DNA of 64,000 bases, taken from assembly GCF_014879935.1 (NCBI RefSeq), contig NZ_JACSRD010000137.1, forward strand, positions 1-64,000, in the 5' to 3' direction. The translations under genes were made by a program, and so were the position numbers. The notes below the pieces were generated by a model, which was not told the DNA's origin, did no database searches, and saw only the letters and a list, made by a program, of their open reading frames with translations. Source of the DNA: Prosthecobacter sp. (GTDB taxonomy: Bacteria > Verrucomicrobiota > Verrucomicrobiia > Verrucomicrobiales > Verrucomicrobiaceae). Below are positions 27,001 to 32,012 of this stretch, piece by piece (the first letter of the stretch is position 1; each line of letters begins with the position of its first letter).

Positions 27001-29704
27001 CCTCGACGTTGGCCGAGTTGGCCTCCACGAAGCTGATGAAGTTGATCACGCCGGAGTTCACGGTCAGCGTCTTGCCGTTCTCGATGATGATGTAGTCCTT
27101 CGCGGCCGTGGGAACCGCCTGGCCGGAGGTGCCTGCGTCAAAGCTGATGGTGAGCGAGTTCACCGCCACATCCGAGGTCACGTTGCGGCCGGCGTAGTTG
27201 TTGCGGTCCGAGAAGTTTCCGCCTGTCGGCGAGATGTAGCCGTTCACCAGCCAGTTAGTGCCCGCCACCGGCGTCATGCCGACGTTGTACTCGGAGGCGG
27301 TCAAAGGACGGAGGTAGCCGTTGTCCAAGGTCATGAGGCCGGTGCCGCCGCCGCTGAACATGAAGCTGCCCTGCACCGATTCGAGCGGACGGGTGTGGGT
27401 GCTGATGGTTGGCGTGGCCAGAGTGGGCAGGACACCGCCAAAAACGCCCACCACGATCTTCTGCGTGTCCGTGCCGACCGCGTCAGCGCCCACAGTCACC
27501 AGTCCGGCGCTGTTGAGCAGTTCGATCCGGTCGTCCCCGGCGCCAATCCCGAAGGTGTGGCTCGGATTGGTGTCGTAGATCTTCAGGACGGAGCCGTTGT
27601 TGAGTGTGAGGCTCTGGAACGCGCCGTCAAACTGGCCGCCGGCACGGGTGTCGAGGTAGATGTAGTTCGTTCCGTAGTCGGAGACGATGTTGCCCAGGTT
27701 TTCCTGGTTCTTCGTCGTCACGTCCGTCTCCAGCAGCAGGTAGCCATTGCGGAAGTTGGTGAAGCCGGTGTCATTGATGCGGTCGTCGTTGTTGACGCTG
27801 GCATAAACCGGGTTGGCGGAGTTGTTCAGCAGCGCCACAGAGCCCCAGCGCGTGATCGTGATCGAGTTCGCCTGGTTGAGGCTGCCGTTCGCGCCCGCCA
27901 GGGACATGTTGAAGTAAACCGAGGCCGCCTGGCCGCCGTTGGAGCGGTCAAAACTGTTGCTGATCCAGCGTCCGGTGGACTGCTTTACCAGGACGTCGCC
28001 ATCGAAGCCGGTGCTGTTCCCGGTGAGGCGCAGCTCACGTGAGCCACGGACCGCAAAACCGGTGCCGTTGTTTCCGGAGCTGGTGTTGTCAAAGACGCCG
28101 TTGATCTCCGTCACTCCGGGATGATCGAACGTGCCTGTGGTGCTGTTGTAAACGCCGGAACCGCCTTGAATGTCGAACAGGTTGCCGGTGCCGAAGTCAT
28201 CCGGCGCGAAGCCACCGCCGACGAGATTGATCGTCACGTTGTTGAAGATGTGGTCGAAGGTTCGGCCGGCCTCGCCGTTGCCCTCACGCTGGAACACGCC
28301 GTTGTTCAAGTTGAACGTCATGGCGTTGAAGGTCAGCGTCTCCTTCGTCTGCTCCGCCAGCGTTCCTGTGTTGGCCACGCTCGCGCCCCAATAGGAACCC
28401 ACGGAGAAGCGCGCGTTGCTGATCGAGTTCCCCTGGGTGGCGCTCTGGTTGATGTTCACGCCGAAAAGGTCAGTCGTGGTGCGGCTGCCATTCAGCGGAT
28501 CGACGTTGTCATAAGGATTGCGGTTGTAGCTGATGTTGACGGTGAGGCCGTCGAGATTGATGCCGGTGGAGGCGCCGGTGCCGTTCAGCAGGCCGCGTGA
28601 CTCGAAACGGACCTCGCCTTCGTAGATGTTCAACGTGGCGCCGTCCGCGTTCAGCACGTCCGCACCACGGATGATGAAGTCAGCGGCTCCGATCTTGGAA
28701 AGGGTGTTGTTGGTGGCACCGAAATCAAGCACCGAGGCCACGCCGGCCGTGGTGCTGGAGTCCTGATGGCGCTCGAGAACGATGGTGCCCTGCGAATTGA
28801 CCAGCGCGTTCCAAGTCAGCTCCAGATGGGAAAGGTAGGCGGTCCCGGAGGAGTTCCGCAGAGCCCCCAGGCCATTCGGGCCCGTGCCTTCGATCTTGAA
28901 GATCTCCGTGAAGTCGTTCGCCGCATTGAAATCGTGGTCGCGCAGATCCACACCACCGTCACCGAGGACAATGGTCTCGTTGCCAACACCCACGGCACCG
29001 GCGTAGGAGGTGGTGTTGCTGCCATCAAAACGGATCAGGCCTGAATTGGCGACGATCTGCCCCTCAAAGGTGTTGGCCCCCTGAAGAACGAGGAAATTGA
29101 GCGATCCGGTGCTACTCGTGGCGGGCGAGAGGTCCGTCAGCGTGATGGTGGCACTGCCATTGGTGCCGCCGGAGATGGGTCCGTTGATCGTGAGCCCCTG
29201 GCTGTTGCTCACATCCGAGATCGTCACATCCAGCGGGTCTTGAATGGTGATCGCGGAGGAGATGGTGTTGTTGTTTCCGTTGGGCCCCATGTTGATCTGG
29301 GAGTTGGAGCCGTTGTTGTTGAGCACCAGCGTACCTCCGGAGATCACGAACGAATTGCTGCCGTTCGAATCGCCAAAATTGATGACCCCGAGCGTCACAA
29401 TCGACCCCGGCATTCCACCATCGATCGTGACCGTGCGCGTGCCGTTGATGTCGTTGGTGAAGTTGGCGATGTCACCCGCGCCGTTGGGGATCACGCCCCC
29501 GACCCAACTGCCCGTAGCGCTCCAGTTGCCGTTGGCGTTGACGTTCCAAGTGCCCTCCGTCTGGGCGGTGGCTGTGGCCGGGAGGAGCGCGAGAAGCGCT
29601 CCTGCCAGAAGCATGACGAGCATGCGCTCCTTGCGACTCGATCCGCCATAGGCTCCGGGAAAACTGGCGTGCGGATGAGACTCGTGGGAAGACATCGTAT
29701 TCAT
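12086..29704 (-). CDS. Giant PEP-CTERM surface protein with autotransporter-associated beta-strand repeats (5,872 aa)
   Basis: ATG 29704 gives an extended signal region with the hydrophobic core MLVMLLAGALLALLPATATA at residues 28-47. The body is almost wholly right-handed beta-helix-like and rich in Gly, Asn, Thr and Ser. Many copies resemble the autotransporter-associated beta-strand repeat, for example KVGPGTVTFTNTNTYTGKTT and VAEGTLALSGAG. Three tandem units of about 1,380 residues occupy residues ~797-4,800. The protein ends with a PEP-CTERM sorting signal: VPEP, a hydrophobic helix and a five-Arg tail, recognised by an exosortase. There is no C-terminal autotransporter barrel, so export is expected by Sec plus exosortase, perhaps helped by the pseudopilin cassette. 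Upstream of the ATG there is CAACCTCA instead of a Shine-Dalgarno. Its role is probably adhesion or surface layer; the single uninterrupted frame over 17.6 kb argues for selection. Confidence 0.9.
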   Translation of the reverse strand: MNTMSSHESHPHASFPGAYGGSSRKERMLVMLLAGALLALLPATATAQTEGTWNVNANGNWSATGSWVGGVIPNGAGDIANFTNDINGTRTVTIDGGMPGSIVTLGVINFGDSNGSNSFVISGGTLVLNNNGSNSQINMGPNGNNNTISSAITIQDPLDVTISDVSNSQGLTINGPISGGTNGSATITLTDLSPATSSTGSLNFLVLQGANTFEGQIVANSGLIRFDGSNTTSYAGAVGVGNETIVLGDGGVDLRDHDFNAANDFTEIFKIEGTGPNGLGALRNSSGTAYLSHLELTWNALVNSQGTIVLERHQDSSTTAGVASVLDFGATNNTLSKIGAADFIIRGADVLNADGATLNIYEGEVRFESRGLLNGTGASTGINLDGLTVNISYNRNPYDNVDPLNGSRTTTDLFGVNINQSATQGNSISNARFSVGSYWGASVANTGTLAEQTKETLTFNAMTFNLNNGVFQREGNGEAGRTFDHIFNNVTINLVGGGFAPDDFGTGNLFDIQGGSGVYNSTTGTFDHPGVTEINGVFDNTSSGNNGTGFAVRGSRELRLTGNSTGFDGDVLVKQSTGRWISNSFDRSNGGQAASVYFNMSLAGANGSLNQANSITITRWGSVALLNNSANPVYASVNNDDRINDTGFTNFRNGYLLLETDVTTKNQENLGNIVSDYGTNYIYLDTRAGGQFDGAFQSLTLNNGSVLKIYDTNPSHTFGIGAGDDRIELLNSAGLVTVGADAVGTDTQKIVVGVFGGVLPTLATPTISTHTRPLESVQGSFMFSGGGTGLMTLDNGYLRPLTASEYNVGMTPVAGTNWLVNGYISPTGGNFSDRNNYAGRNVTSDVAVNSLTISFDAGTSGQAVPTAAKDYIIIENGKTLTVNSGVINFISFVEANSANVEALIRGGNLDMNGGPAVINASTVWHDLDRDTPNWYEVITGNSSYIRSHLINTTDLTKSGRNNLYLDTWNDISGTIYISEQGSIIARHNRALGAGGPGREVQIGGGSAFLLEYGTNISGINLRVSNTTQSSVTALRNEGTTHSTWGGDIILDVADGTGSSEFQSYVVTARANGTLSVYGNIYTDHNENFSDSDSFVDPPIVSTSFGETYTVNLRGQFRDVATGNLATDPLNAAITSVYRTGDSATRLDTNHALRFQMTGHDEGNVNVFQQWDATGRIDMRQGYFRILYDPLTAAGSGGFYTDGARALITPNDYFTRAVLGADGTSTTNAYHSHLMLTKDGQVFNAPYLYAYNDNRNGTLTIGGENESGTVYFGSMTNNQNFSLQFVNQTAERDVRFLQVRGGTMVWNGRLDDENSTVQSFNSSVSIVGPGTVIFNRNNVGNSDIDRWNFMAGEAHWGEMTGNDQFASNSTQALAGQSSWGGGGLVLDAQGTARSQQLNSHIWLFNGSSFVNTQNNTTLTLGNAAANLTRKAGSSLAFLEDGNGAVNISATGLSTTDGDFLGSWAVYGSAAGGVTDWAARQGTTGVQALTAYTSDAFGAGLHTNLTTGIALGADTNTATVRFEGAGALNLGGHTLTVDEGGILVPATNAGAVSITNGTLTSGWTGGSNDLMLHHYGTGIASVSAVIADNAGKVNLVNAGDGTTVLTGSNTYTGDTYLNGGVVQISSDANLGLVNGSIVQLIRVSNGGNSSSSSSAAYTSQTGTSIIFDTQVAPAVAATGTFNSSSTVVTSTTLTSGGSGYSSGIWVNLEDASRTTENKAGMWAILDSGNLHFDGGTLHVTETMELNGARTIFLGGNGGTLMVDAGKNLTINGYISSEFNHVTTANGFTNSNQIGADFRPASDRNPDIGDLIITGGGTVTLTGAPNGTAQANMYNSYGGITWVNEGILRIASAGSSASDGILGTNRSWIDGTIIGDQGTLLLNTTSDPLIREWMTFRGRGYEGRGTVQTVGTARTYRLSGQLYIEEDMFIKNRNGSNVRFNEGGGTIYGDGDIFRTGNGTLQIYGNAPDWTGGIYNGSGDFYMTSASNLQGMSSLTLERNTILYYDAGSTSIDEMRDRFSDTLPIFTEGYIRMRLRPNAGVYSGEEDAGVLTVRGGVLGLEFDLGTDVVNGALRQQGDYGLWHFDEIVRTPGSVVHLRSLDPGTEFASADFGVSQWGDVAGVAVDTAPPTVGTGDGSNGNTSIAPGFFGGSRPEFFNTTTGVIWDEDRTSRYLVTVEQGINPVTGATVNYLRPLSDAPGSTDYKIISDPGNTSGTVPVDLASSGIAADQNLRIVGIEADVIGSGFTSRINSALQLDSALEVNSVSFGAHTVVNNTSNAGNDIYLYLGREGNIKINSGVLMFANSGVMDRAGGGSDTNRNVSMNNFIQGGVLDFNGREAIIYSGSEWTQYNTSDQLNAHRNTDGDNTTGVLRTSIMNTGGFGLTKTGASSVTLDGANYYTGDTRVTQGNLYARHNLALGQSTRMEVTGAGNFIIGNSARIFGVDLYVGKLNGSNLALYAEGEGAQWGGNVIIDNVDSTGTAGGYVRSFVPRVQIGSSNTVFFIDGDIFGGDTPIAPGAQGSDPRIFTTYTAATNSTLILRGQVSDKSTGALTPAGSVNDSLRMEVSGTTDLATVNLLQSYDATGRIQLVRGVLRYMGDGNFYTDAAALAINPDNDMSGLQMGGRSIIDSNVGIGAQDVALFMRNGGSTFNLSSWNVGVDTTDPENLTGNSNYGLGNTTGNTTIGGENTTGTITFGTGTGSIRYTQATTLYDRNISLYAARGGTVDMRVNFVDGGDFVNSSITKIGAGTMNLLGSSAGDSTVEALKMLGGTLVLTGYDVNASRRVGNGAALTLSGGYLIVDALAGTAQEDFGDLTLNSGGSRLAVRGNATVNINSSLTLNPASGVTMAFIEDSGGQINISAPGLTTTDGERFGYWAVYGNVLGQVTDWAARQGTTGVQAFTGYDLNAFSSGNNTNVTTGGTFGSDTVTNSIRFGAAATLNLGGNTLTVENGGMLVSHDAGGPVSITNGTLTRAGAGDILLHNYGTATISANITDGGGKVNLVTGGTGTTILSGSNTYTGDTYVNGGVLQISSESQLGAINGSIARLVRENSGNNSGASGNLTFIGGGSGSGATGTFTASSNVVTSTTLTNGGSGYDSGVYVNTLAAGTGNAGIWAIFDSGNLHLDGGTLAVTDDITLNGARTIFLGASGGTFDLAAGKTLTINGYITSDVTDLPANDLPVDATRPYIGGLVVEGGGTLVLTGAPDNVIRSNMYNGYNALTMINNGTIQISSAGSSATSILGTYGGWVDSTYIGPNGTLLLSATSDPTIYEWLTLDGQGYQGGGVIQSNSTARSNYLRGHTEFRSDAVFNLRNGSNLYLNNGGGDAFGSGDIIRIGNGEFRFYGNIPGWTGDFIATSGLNRVYGVAGHVQGMGKLVLERNAYFGLEASSTSVDEFSDRLRDDMPVFADGYTRMRLEASGGVFSGFERVGVATVNAGVFGIEFDLGATLVGGAPKLVNDFAGWQFSEIVRTQGSSVHLRLFDSGTLFADSTFSPFLNSGSNRAVVQVDVMPALVGTGDGSNGNAAIVPGFFGGVRPAWVNGSGTGNIFNEDYTASRLVTVDTDLSGNHYLRPLLDSEYKIIANPDTAQTTSIYWGDQGINADQNLKLVGVITDTGIGAGEFTNRRNSILTLGSSDSPESAEVNSLTFASETFADGVNGRGNWTTLMLGDGDVLTIKSGVIQMANFGVQNRNGAAYDANQNLDIRSSLNGGSVNFDGQEAHFYLGSLWVHYNTSDSLNAYRTTDGDNNYFFMNSSIMNANGLTKTGSSSLFLQAPNYYTGPTNVNLGTLYARHDKALGATTQVNVMAGGGFAIGLGSRIAGIDLYIGKINGTNTALQIENNSVWAGNVIVDNVDSAGATSYARTFTPRVFSNTTGLATLEGNIYGGSTPVGSGALTDSRMFSTYTGAFGLFNITGQVRDSVSGALTGPVDIYNQSQVLRMEVTATNNESAVQLNQQHDAAGRIRIIRGSLYYGGTGNFYTDDAAATVNSAATNPMIGLQMGGRDILSGNGTGAANLGFFLLNGGSNFNLKSWEVGVETYDPSNSTGNGNYGLGNTTGNTTMGGVNISGMVTFGTGDGSVFITQGTATYTRDVGLFAARGGEVSFRVNFVDGGNLVTSSITKLGAGQVNLMGSSAGDSTVESVNVMGGILNMTDYGTNLNRRVGNGAGLTLAGGTLVMDGSGATFTENFGSLKLNQGGNAIAAAGNGVSSFGTVSIAGSSITRAAAGTVHFQSIGGGVVNFSNAAMKNVTRIGSYATFGANAAFEPFATDWAATDASGNVVAFTGYDASNVDVTGTIAGGAVNSLRFNTTAGEITSGSITLADGGILITSNHTGGTIIGAGVGVTTGGAGTDLIIHNFATGAVSFDGSITGAQNVVVAGSGELSFVAGSSAAETILSSTTSTNSYNVTLADTTGLVAGMDVTGMNIAAGTKIVSIVDGTTLTLSRMVTGSGTVDLTYSNTTYDVTNTFTGGLHVVGDSTVSFNNLGAFGTASGIFLNGGTLNYSETGAFSAYLTQNIVLGGGNGTLSVTDPGSTFIIRGTAANQISSEANNIISAYGTNNPNAGGLTIVGSGTVQFGDRSAVNGATQDLLGVVNNYTGLTIIGDGVNAIRVDIQGQGNDNAQYSIFGTTESWADATIVRNNAIIEFSMKRGDGSRDGQIRFREWFQIGEQAGDQILFDGSTQRQPTFDGILNIIGDLTFQTQGNRYGDAGSTGNSEFLINPNEGGVMGTGDIIKLGDGNLRIYRPLHTWTGDFDIQDGFVGMQMNSGALFNPNGVVYFGDPTLAQTSTIQLRIENAFFGNSTTSIDSPEIDLTFNRDIIIRDNIKQEVRIAAGYFPASSVVHFTNSIYVGSGSSAGVPVRFYYEDTTNLDPNLVGHLQHAIFDISGNITGSNNIWVDANEGGSANDDNNIDFTIWLRGDNLAWTGTLTIGADAGTTLDEDDAQIVRLGTLTALGTNTVNFRNNSRLQIGGLSRTFTQDFLFTGGAGMAPSSRIENGSNIAATITFDSGTQSGPNYQDIGVGLSDGVAGAYFGGGSSPLTVVKTGAGETVFGASTGGNDVVDAFSNYTGNTLVQEGTLYAGSNNSFSPYSRFIVSDGAKLSPYWDNAGTGWIVTIGSLSGTSGALVNIDNSTLSIGGDNTHDAEFSGVISGAGSLFKVGSGTQTLSGVNTFAGNLGVVMGTLVITNNTALGDPGNTMYLGGSPFVSVNPIDAKVEFLLSGTANAVLNPVSMNNVDGNDEGITVIGTRETSGTYGFDATASMLLYQDMSNNVFVEADGSSILQFNGAINDISFGTTPLRKIGTGTVEFHSSNTYAAGAGSAGLAIDGGTIIRSGTLSVFDSNALSSTAVELGDTRHTLGSDAYLATTKSLISSASSSFDPAGDGAGGAGNGAFLNVGSVVDGVTLTTADIGKRILVKDEGDHPERNGVYVVVSVNESQSVMNLVRAADFDESSEMLYGTSIAVTGGVTQAGGRFFMASTDISTVNGDDTDPVHWLADVANPDVALIAAAPDLMIFNDIDINDTNGAGSVILGGSFTSGYSYFVGNITLQHSSIAGVDNVAEVTVTSSSNDDAGAGEKGVIFTGVISESDFGDTLGIKKVGPGTVTFTNTNTYTGKTTVAEGTLALSGAGSIASTSWIEVNNGATFDFDATDADLVFDQTFSGSGTVVTDPAMSLIIGSDGGLGQLRPGMSSAPGNIATAGDQIGVLTVNGNLVLTGDATGATRLTLQMGATGGADYNDAAGISASLGAGTFNSYVASQAAFYDSQTGGNHDRVNVSGSFSMDSGGIIRFTSTGSDYQPVMGDVFNLIDWTSVTSNGFDVGNSGSFRSGGLLGDLELPDLSLSGFVFDTSLFLSHGIIIVVPEPGRMSLLFGGLMLLFLRRRRR
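12089..12163 (-). other. PEP-CTERM sorting signal of the giant protein
   Basis: The last 25 codons encode VVPEPGR, then the hydrophobic stretch MSLLFGGLMLLFL, then RRRRR. This is the tripartite exosortase recognition signal (Pro-Glu-Pro, transmembrane helix, basic tail). No exosortase gene lies in the window. Confidence 0.9.
13200..13560 (-). other. Phage tail-fibre-like module inside the giant protein
   Basis: At roughly residues 5,380-5,500 the beta-strand repeats are interrupted. The new segment has GKRILVKDEGDHPERNGVYVV, then VRAADFDESSEM, then YGTSIAVTGG, then GGRFFMAST. The pattern 'VLVKD...ENGVY.V...RA.D.D...E...G....V..G' is one I know from phage structural and tail-fibre proteins. 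It differs from the rest of the protein in charge and composition (many Asp, Glu, Arg). Homology is a judgement from pattern; boundaries are approximate. Confidence 0.5.
15300..19022 (-). repeat. Giant-protein tandem unit 3 (diverged, C-terminal part lost)
   Basis: This unit begins at LRPLLDSEYKI (about 19022) and matches units 1 and 2 through landmarks such as NYGLGNTTGNTT (about 17540-17600) and SSAGDSTVE (about 17320). Homology fades after WTGDFDI and TTSID at about 15300-15480. It also carries a local insertion around 16350-16530 (GLVAGMDVTGMNIAAGTKI...DGTTLTLSR). Confidence 0.65.
19023..23147 (-). repeat. Giant-protein tandem unit 2 (about 4.1 kb)
   Basis: This unit begins at LRPLSDAPGSTDYKI (about 23147). 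Landmarks repeat in the same order as in unit 3, offset by about 4.12 kb: NYGLGNTTGNTT (about 21660-21715), ITKIGAGTMNLLGSSAGDS (about 21430-21510) and RRVGNGA (about 21360). Local DNA identity to unit 3 is obvious by eye, indicating a fairly recent duplication. Confidence 0.75.
23148..27316 (-). repeat. Giant-protein tandem unit 1 (about 4.2 kb)
   Basis: This unit begins at LRPLTASEYNV (about 27316). Landmarks shared with unit 2 at a 4.1-4.2 kb offset include LTGSNTYTGDTY (24857-24892 versus 20650-20690), NGARTIFLGG (about 24460 versus 20295) and LTTDGDFLGSWAVYGSA (about 25330 versus 21110 for the FGYWAVYGNV version). It is more diverged in its first third. Confidence 0.7.
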
Positions 29705-30038
29705 TGAGGTTGGCTGGACTTGAATGAGCGAAGCTGCCGGGGCACAGCTCCGAGATTTGGCCGCCATTCTGCCTGAATGGATGTTTCTTCCTATTGGGCG
29801 CGCAGTTTGGTATTAGCTGGGCTTTCAGCGTGCGATGGAATACACTTTCCAATCAGACATGACTGAAGGATTTGCTTAGCTCTCTGCGCAGCGCAGGACA
29901 GAGCTGCGCCGGCGCTCAATTCGCCCAAAAATTTTGATTTCATGGGGCGTTCATCTGGTCTCATGCCTTCCCCTCCGGTGCCGTCGGCACCGGCCATTTC
30001 AAAAAAAACTCCCCTGCCACCGCGCACATCGTTTGAAC
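29705..30038. other. 334-bp divergent control region of the giant gene
   Basis: No gene is visible here. The region separates the giant gene (minus) from the 30039 gene (plus). It contains the second copy of the shared 20-bp element (29862-29881). It also has a 7-bp stem hairpin, GCGCAGC (29886-29892) with GCTGCGC (29903-29909), directly beside that element. I could not fix a convincing sigma-70 promoter for either gene. Confidence 0.6.
29862..29881. promoter_or_regulatory. Shared 20-bp element, copy 2 (upstream of giant PEP-CTERM gene)
   Basis: ACTGAAGGATTTGCTTAGCT matches the element at 10731-10750 at 17/20 positions with only transitions differing. It is about 160-180 bp from both divergent start codons (29704 minus, 30039 plus). 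The orientation relative to the minus-strand gene is the same in both copies. Confidence 0.55.
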
Positions 30039-31298
30039 ATGTTTCTTCCCGCCTCGTCACGTCATTCCATCGGATCATCATCGGCCCTCAGCAGCCGTTC
30101 CCATAAGCAACTGTGCCGGCTGGCCCTCCTCCTGGCGTTCACTTTCATCTCCAGCCTCCACGGGGAGGACGAGGTGCCCGCGGATCGGGGCGACCAGGAG
30201 GTGCAGAGCTCGGCTGAGGGTCCCTGGGGACGGCTGAGCTATTACCATTACTACTTGGAGGCGCCGGACTACGTGGTGGCCCAGTTTCCGCTGCCCGGTA
30301 CGATCACGAAGTGGGTGTTCAACATCGGAGACTACGACAAGATCGAACCTCTGCTTGCTGGTGCGGGGATGGCACCGGAACGCATCGAGCAGATTATCCT
30401 GCCCCGCCGTGTGGTGAAGGATGAACGCTACGTGTATCTGTTCCCGTCGGCCGCCGACATCGAAAGTCTGACACCCGAGACGCGGTCCGCCATTTACACC
30501 GAGCTGGCCCGCAATCCGGCCAACGTCTTCCACTATTCTCCGGTCTTCTTCCTCGCGGACTCCGTGCAGGAGTGGGCAAAGGAATCCGGCCTGCCCGATG
30601 AAACCGTGTCCACGATCGAAAGACTGGCCTACCGGTCCGGCGACGCGCTGGTGTTTTCAGACATCCCGCTGCTGCTCACGCACGCGCAAAACGTCTCGGA
30701 GGCACGTCTCATCATGCAAAAGCTCACACGCGTGCGCACTTTGATGGCGGAGCTCGAAATATCGGAGGACGACTCGATCCCCGACCTGCTGAACTACTGG
30801 TCCACCGGCCTGGGCTTGCGACGCAAGGAGATGGAACCGCTGATGAAGGCGATCGTGAACACCAAGGGGGTCTCCCACCTCGACATCCTGCACCTGCTGC
30901 CGCCACTGCCCCGCAAGCTGCTCTACACCTACCCGGACATGAGCTATGCCACCGAGGGCCGCATGCCGGACTGTCACTGGACCAGCCTGAATTTCTTCAA
31001 CATCCGGCCGCAGCAGTTCCTGCTCGACACCCATCTGGCCACCAGCCTGGTGAAGCAGGACTTCGAGAAGGTGGACCCGCCCTTCAGGTATGGGGACGTG
31101 CTCATGTTCATCGAACCGGACGGCAAGGCAGTCCACTCCGCCACTTATCTGGCGGACGACATCATGTTCAGCAAGAACGGCTCGAACATCCTCGCGCCAT
31201 GGCTGCTCATGCGCCTGCAGGACCTGATGAAACTCTACAACGTCAGACCCGGACAGACGCGCATCGAAGGCTTCCGTCACCGGAAGGGCGCGTCATGA
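30039..31298 (+). CDS. Secreted protein with possible NlpC/P60-like Cys/His pair, function uncertain
   Basis: This 419-residue protein has a signal sequence (HKQLCRLALLLAFTFISSLHG, about residues 23-43). ATG 30039 is preferred to the open frame start at 29934, whose extra residues are non-signal. The C-terminal third contains DCHWTSLNFF and later FRYGDVLMFI, AVHSATYLADDIMFSKNGS. The order Cys at a helix start, Gly-Asp before a strand, then His in 'HSA.Y....F.K.G' is reminiscent of NlpC/P60 cysteine peptidases/amidases. This is a motif-level guess. The N-terminal ~280 residues are not recognised. It diverges from the giant PEP-CTERM gene and shares its control region, so a role in wall remodelling or maturation of that protein is possible. 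Its stop overlaps the convergent regulator gene by 6 bp. Confidence 0.65.
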   Translation: MFLPASSRHSIGSSSALSSRSHKQLCRLALLLAFTFISSLHGEDEVPADRGDQEVQSSAEGPWGRLSYYHYYLEAPDYVVAQFPLPGTITKWVFNIGDYDKIEPLLAGAGMAPERIEQIILPRRVVKDERYVYLFPSAADIESLTPETRSAIYTELARNPANVFHYSPVFFLADSVQEWAKESGLPDETVSTIERLAYRSGDALVFSDIPLLLTHAQNVSEARLIMQKLTRVRTLMAELEISEDDSIPDLLNYWSTGLGLRRKEMEPLMKAIVNTKGVSHLDILHLLPPLPRKLLYTYPDMSYATEGRMPDCHWTSLNFFNIRPQQFLLDTHLATSLVKQDFEKVDPPFRYGDVLMFIEPDGKAVHSATYLADDIMFSKNGSNILAPWLLMRLQDLMKLYNVRPGQTRIEGFRHRKGAS

Positions 31299-32012
31299 AC
31301 GGCCAAGCTTGTGTGACTCCACCCAGCGGATGGCGAAACGCGTGACGGCGGCCCCGTCTTCGAGCTTCAGCTTCGTGCGGATGTTCATGCGATGCACATC
31401 CACCGTCTTCGGGCTGATGCGCAACGCGTCGGCGATCTCATGCGTGCCACGGCCGTCGCCGATCATCTGGAAGATTTCAAACTCGCGGTCGGTCAGCGCG
31501 TCGAGGCCGCCCTCCATCCGCGGTTTGGTCCCGCTGGTGTAGGCCTGGAGGATTTCCTCGGACATCCTGTCGCTCAACCAGCTTCCACCGGCCGCCACGC
31601 GGCGCAGGGCCGTCTCGTAGAGGTCGTGGCTCATGTTTTTCATCATGTAGCCCTTCGCACCCGCCTTCAGCGCCCGATGCGCGTAGTAGGCCTCGTCGTG
31701 CATGGACACCACCAGCATGGCCAGGTCTGGATGAATGGAGTGCACGTCCTTGATGAATTCGAGGCCGTTGCGGTCCGGCAGGGTGATGTCCACCAAAAGA
31801 ATGTCCGGCATGTCCGCCTCGATTTTCTGCATCGCCGTCTTGCAGTCGCCCGCCTCCCAGCAGCATTCAAAATCCGGCAGGCTGTCGATGAACACCTTCA
31901 TCCCCCCACGCATCATGGTGTGATCGTCGAGGATGGCCACGCGTTTGAAGGGCGGGGCGCCGGGTCTGGAGGGTGCGGTGCTCATGAGTGGTGTCGGAAA
32001 CTGATTTGTCAT
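31293..32012 (-). CDS. NarL/FixJ-family response regulator
   Basis: This 239-residue protein has a receiver domain at ~23-145 with acidic pocket D29-D30, phosphoacceptor D75 (ILLVDITLPDRNG), a Ser in VVSMHDE and Lys in YMMKN. A LuxR-type HTH is at ~170-232 (LTDREFEIFQMIGDGRGTHEIA, then ISPKTVDVHRMNIRTKLKL). ATG 32012 overlaps the kinase stop as TGATG; a GTG at 32015 is the alternative. It is the last gene of the binding protein-kinase-regulator operon and the expected partner of that kinase. The nearest independent transcripts are the giant PEP-CTERM and 30039 genes, possible targets by proximity only. Confidence 0.9.
   Translation of the reverse strand: MTNQFPTPLMSTAPSRPGAPPFKRVAILDDHTMMRGGMKVFIDSLPDFECCWEAGDCKTAMQKIEADMPDILLVDITLPDRNGLEFIKDVHSIHPDLAMLVVSMHDEAYYAHRALKAGAKGYMMKNMSHDLYETALRRVAAGGSWLSDRMSEEILQAYTSGTKPRMEGGLDALTDREFEIFQMIGDGRGTHEIADALRISPKTVDVHRMNIRTKLKLEDGAAVTRFAIRWVESHKLGRS

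Noticed and set aside
12086-29704. Classical type V autotransporter
   Set aside because: The repeats are of the autotransporter-associated type, but the C-terminus is a PEP-CTERM signal and there is no beta-barrel domain.
12086-29704. CRISPR array in the repetitive 12-30 kb region
   Set aside because: The repeats are long, degenerate and in frame within one coding sequence; there are no short identical repeats with unique spacers and no cas genes.
29926-29936. CAAAAATTTTG palindrome upstream of 30039
   Set aside because: A/T-run symmetry of this size is expected by chance; no second copy in the window.
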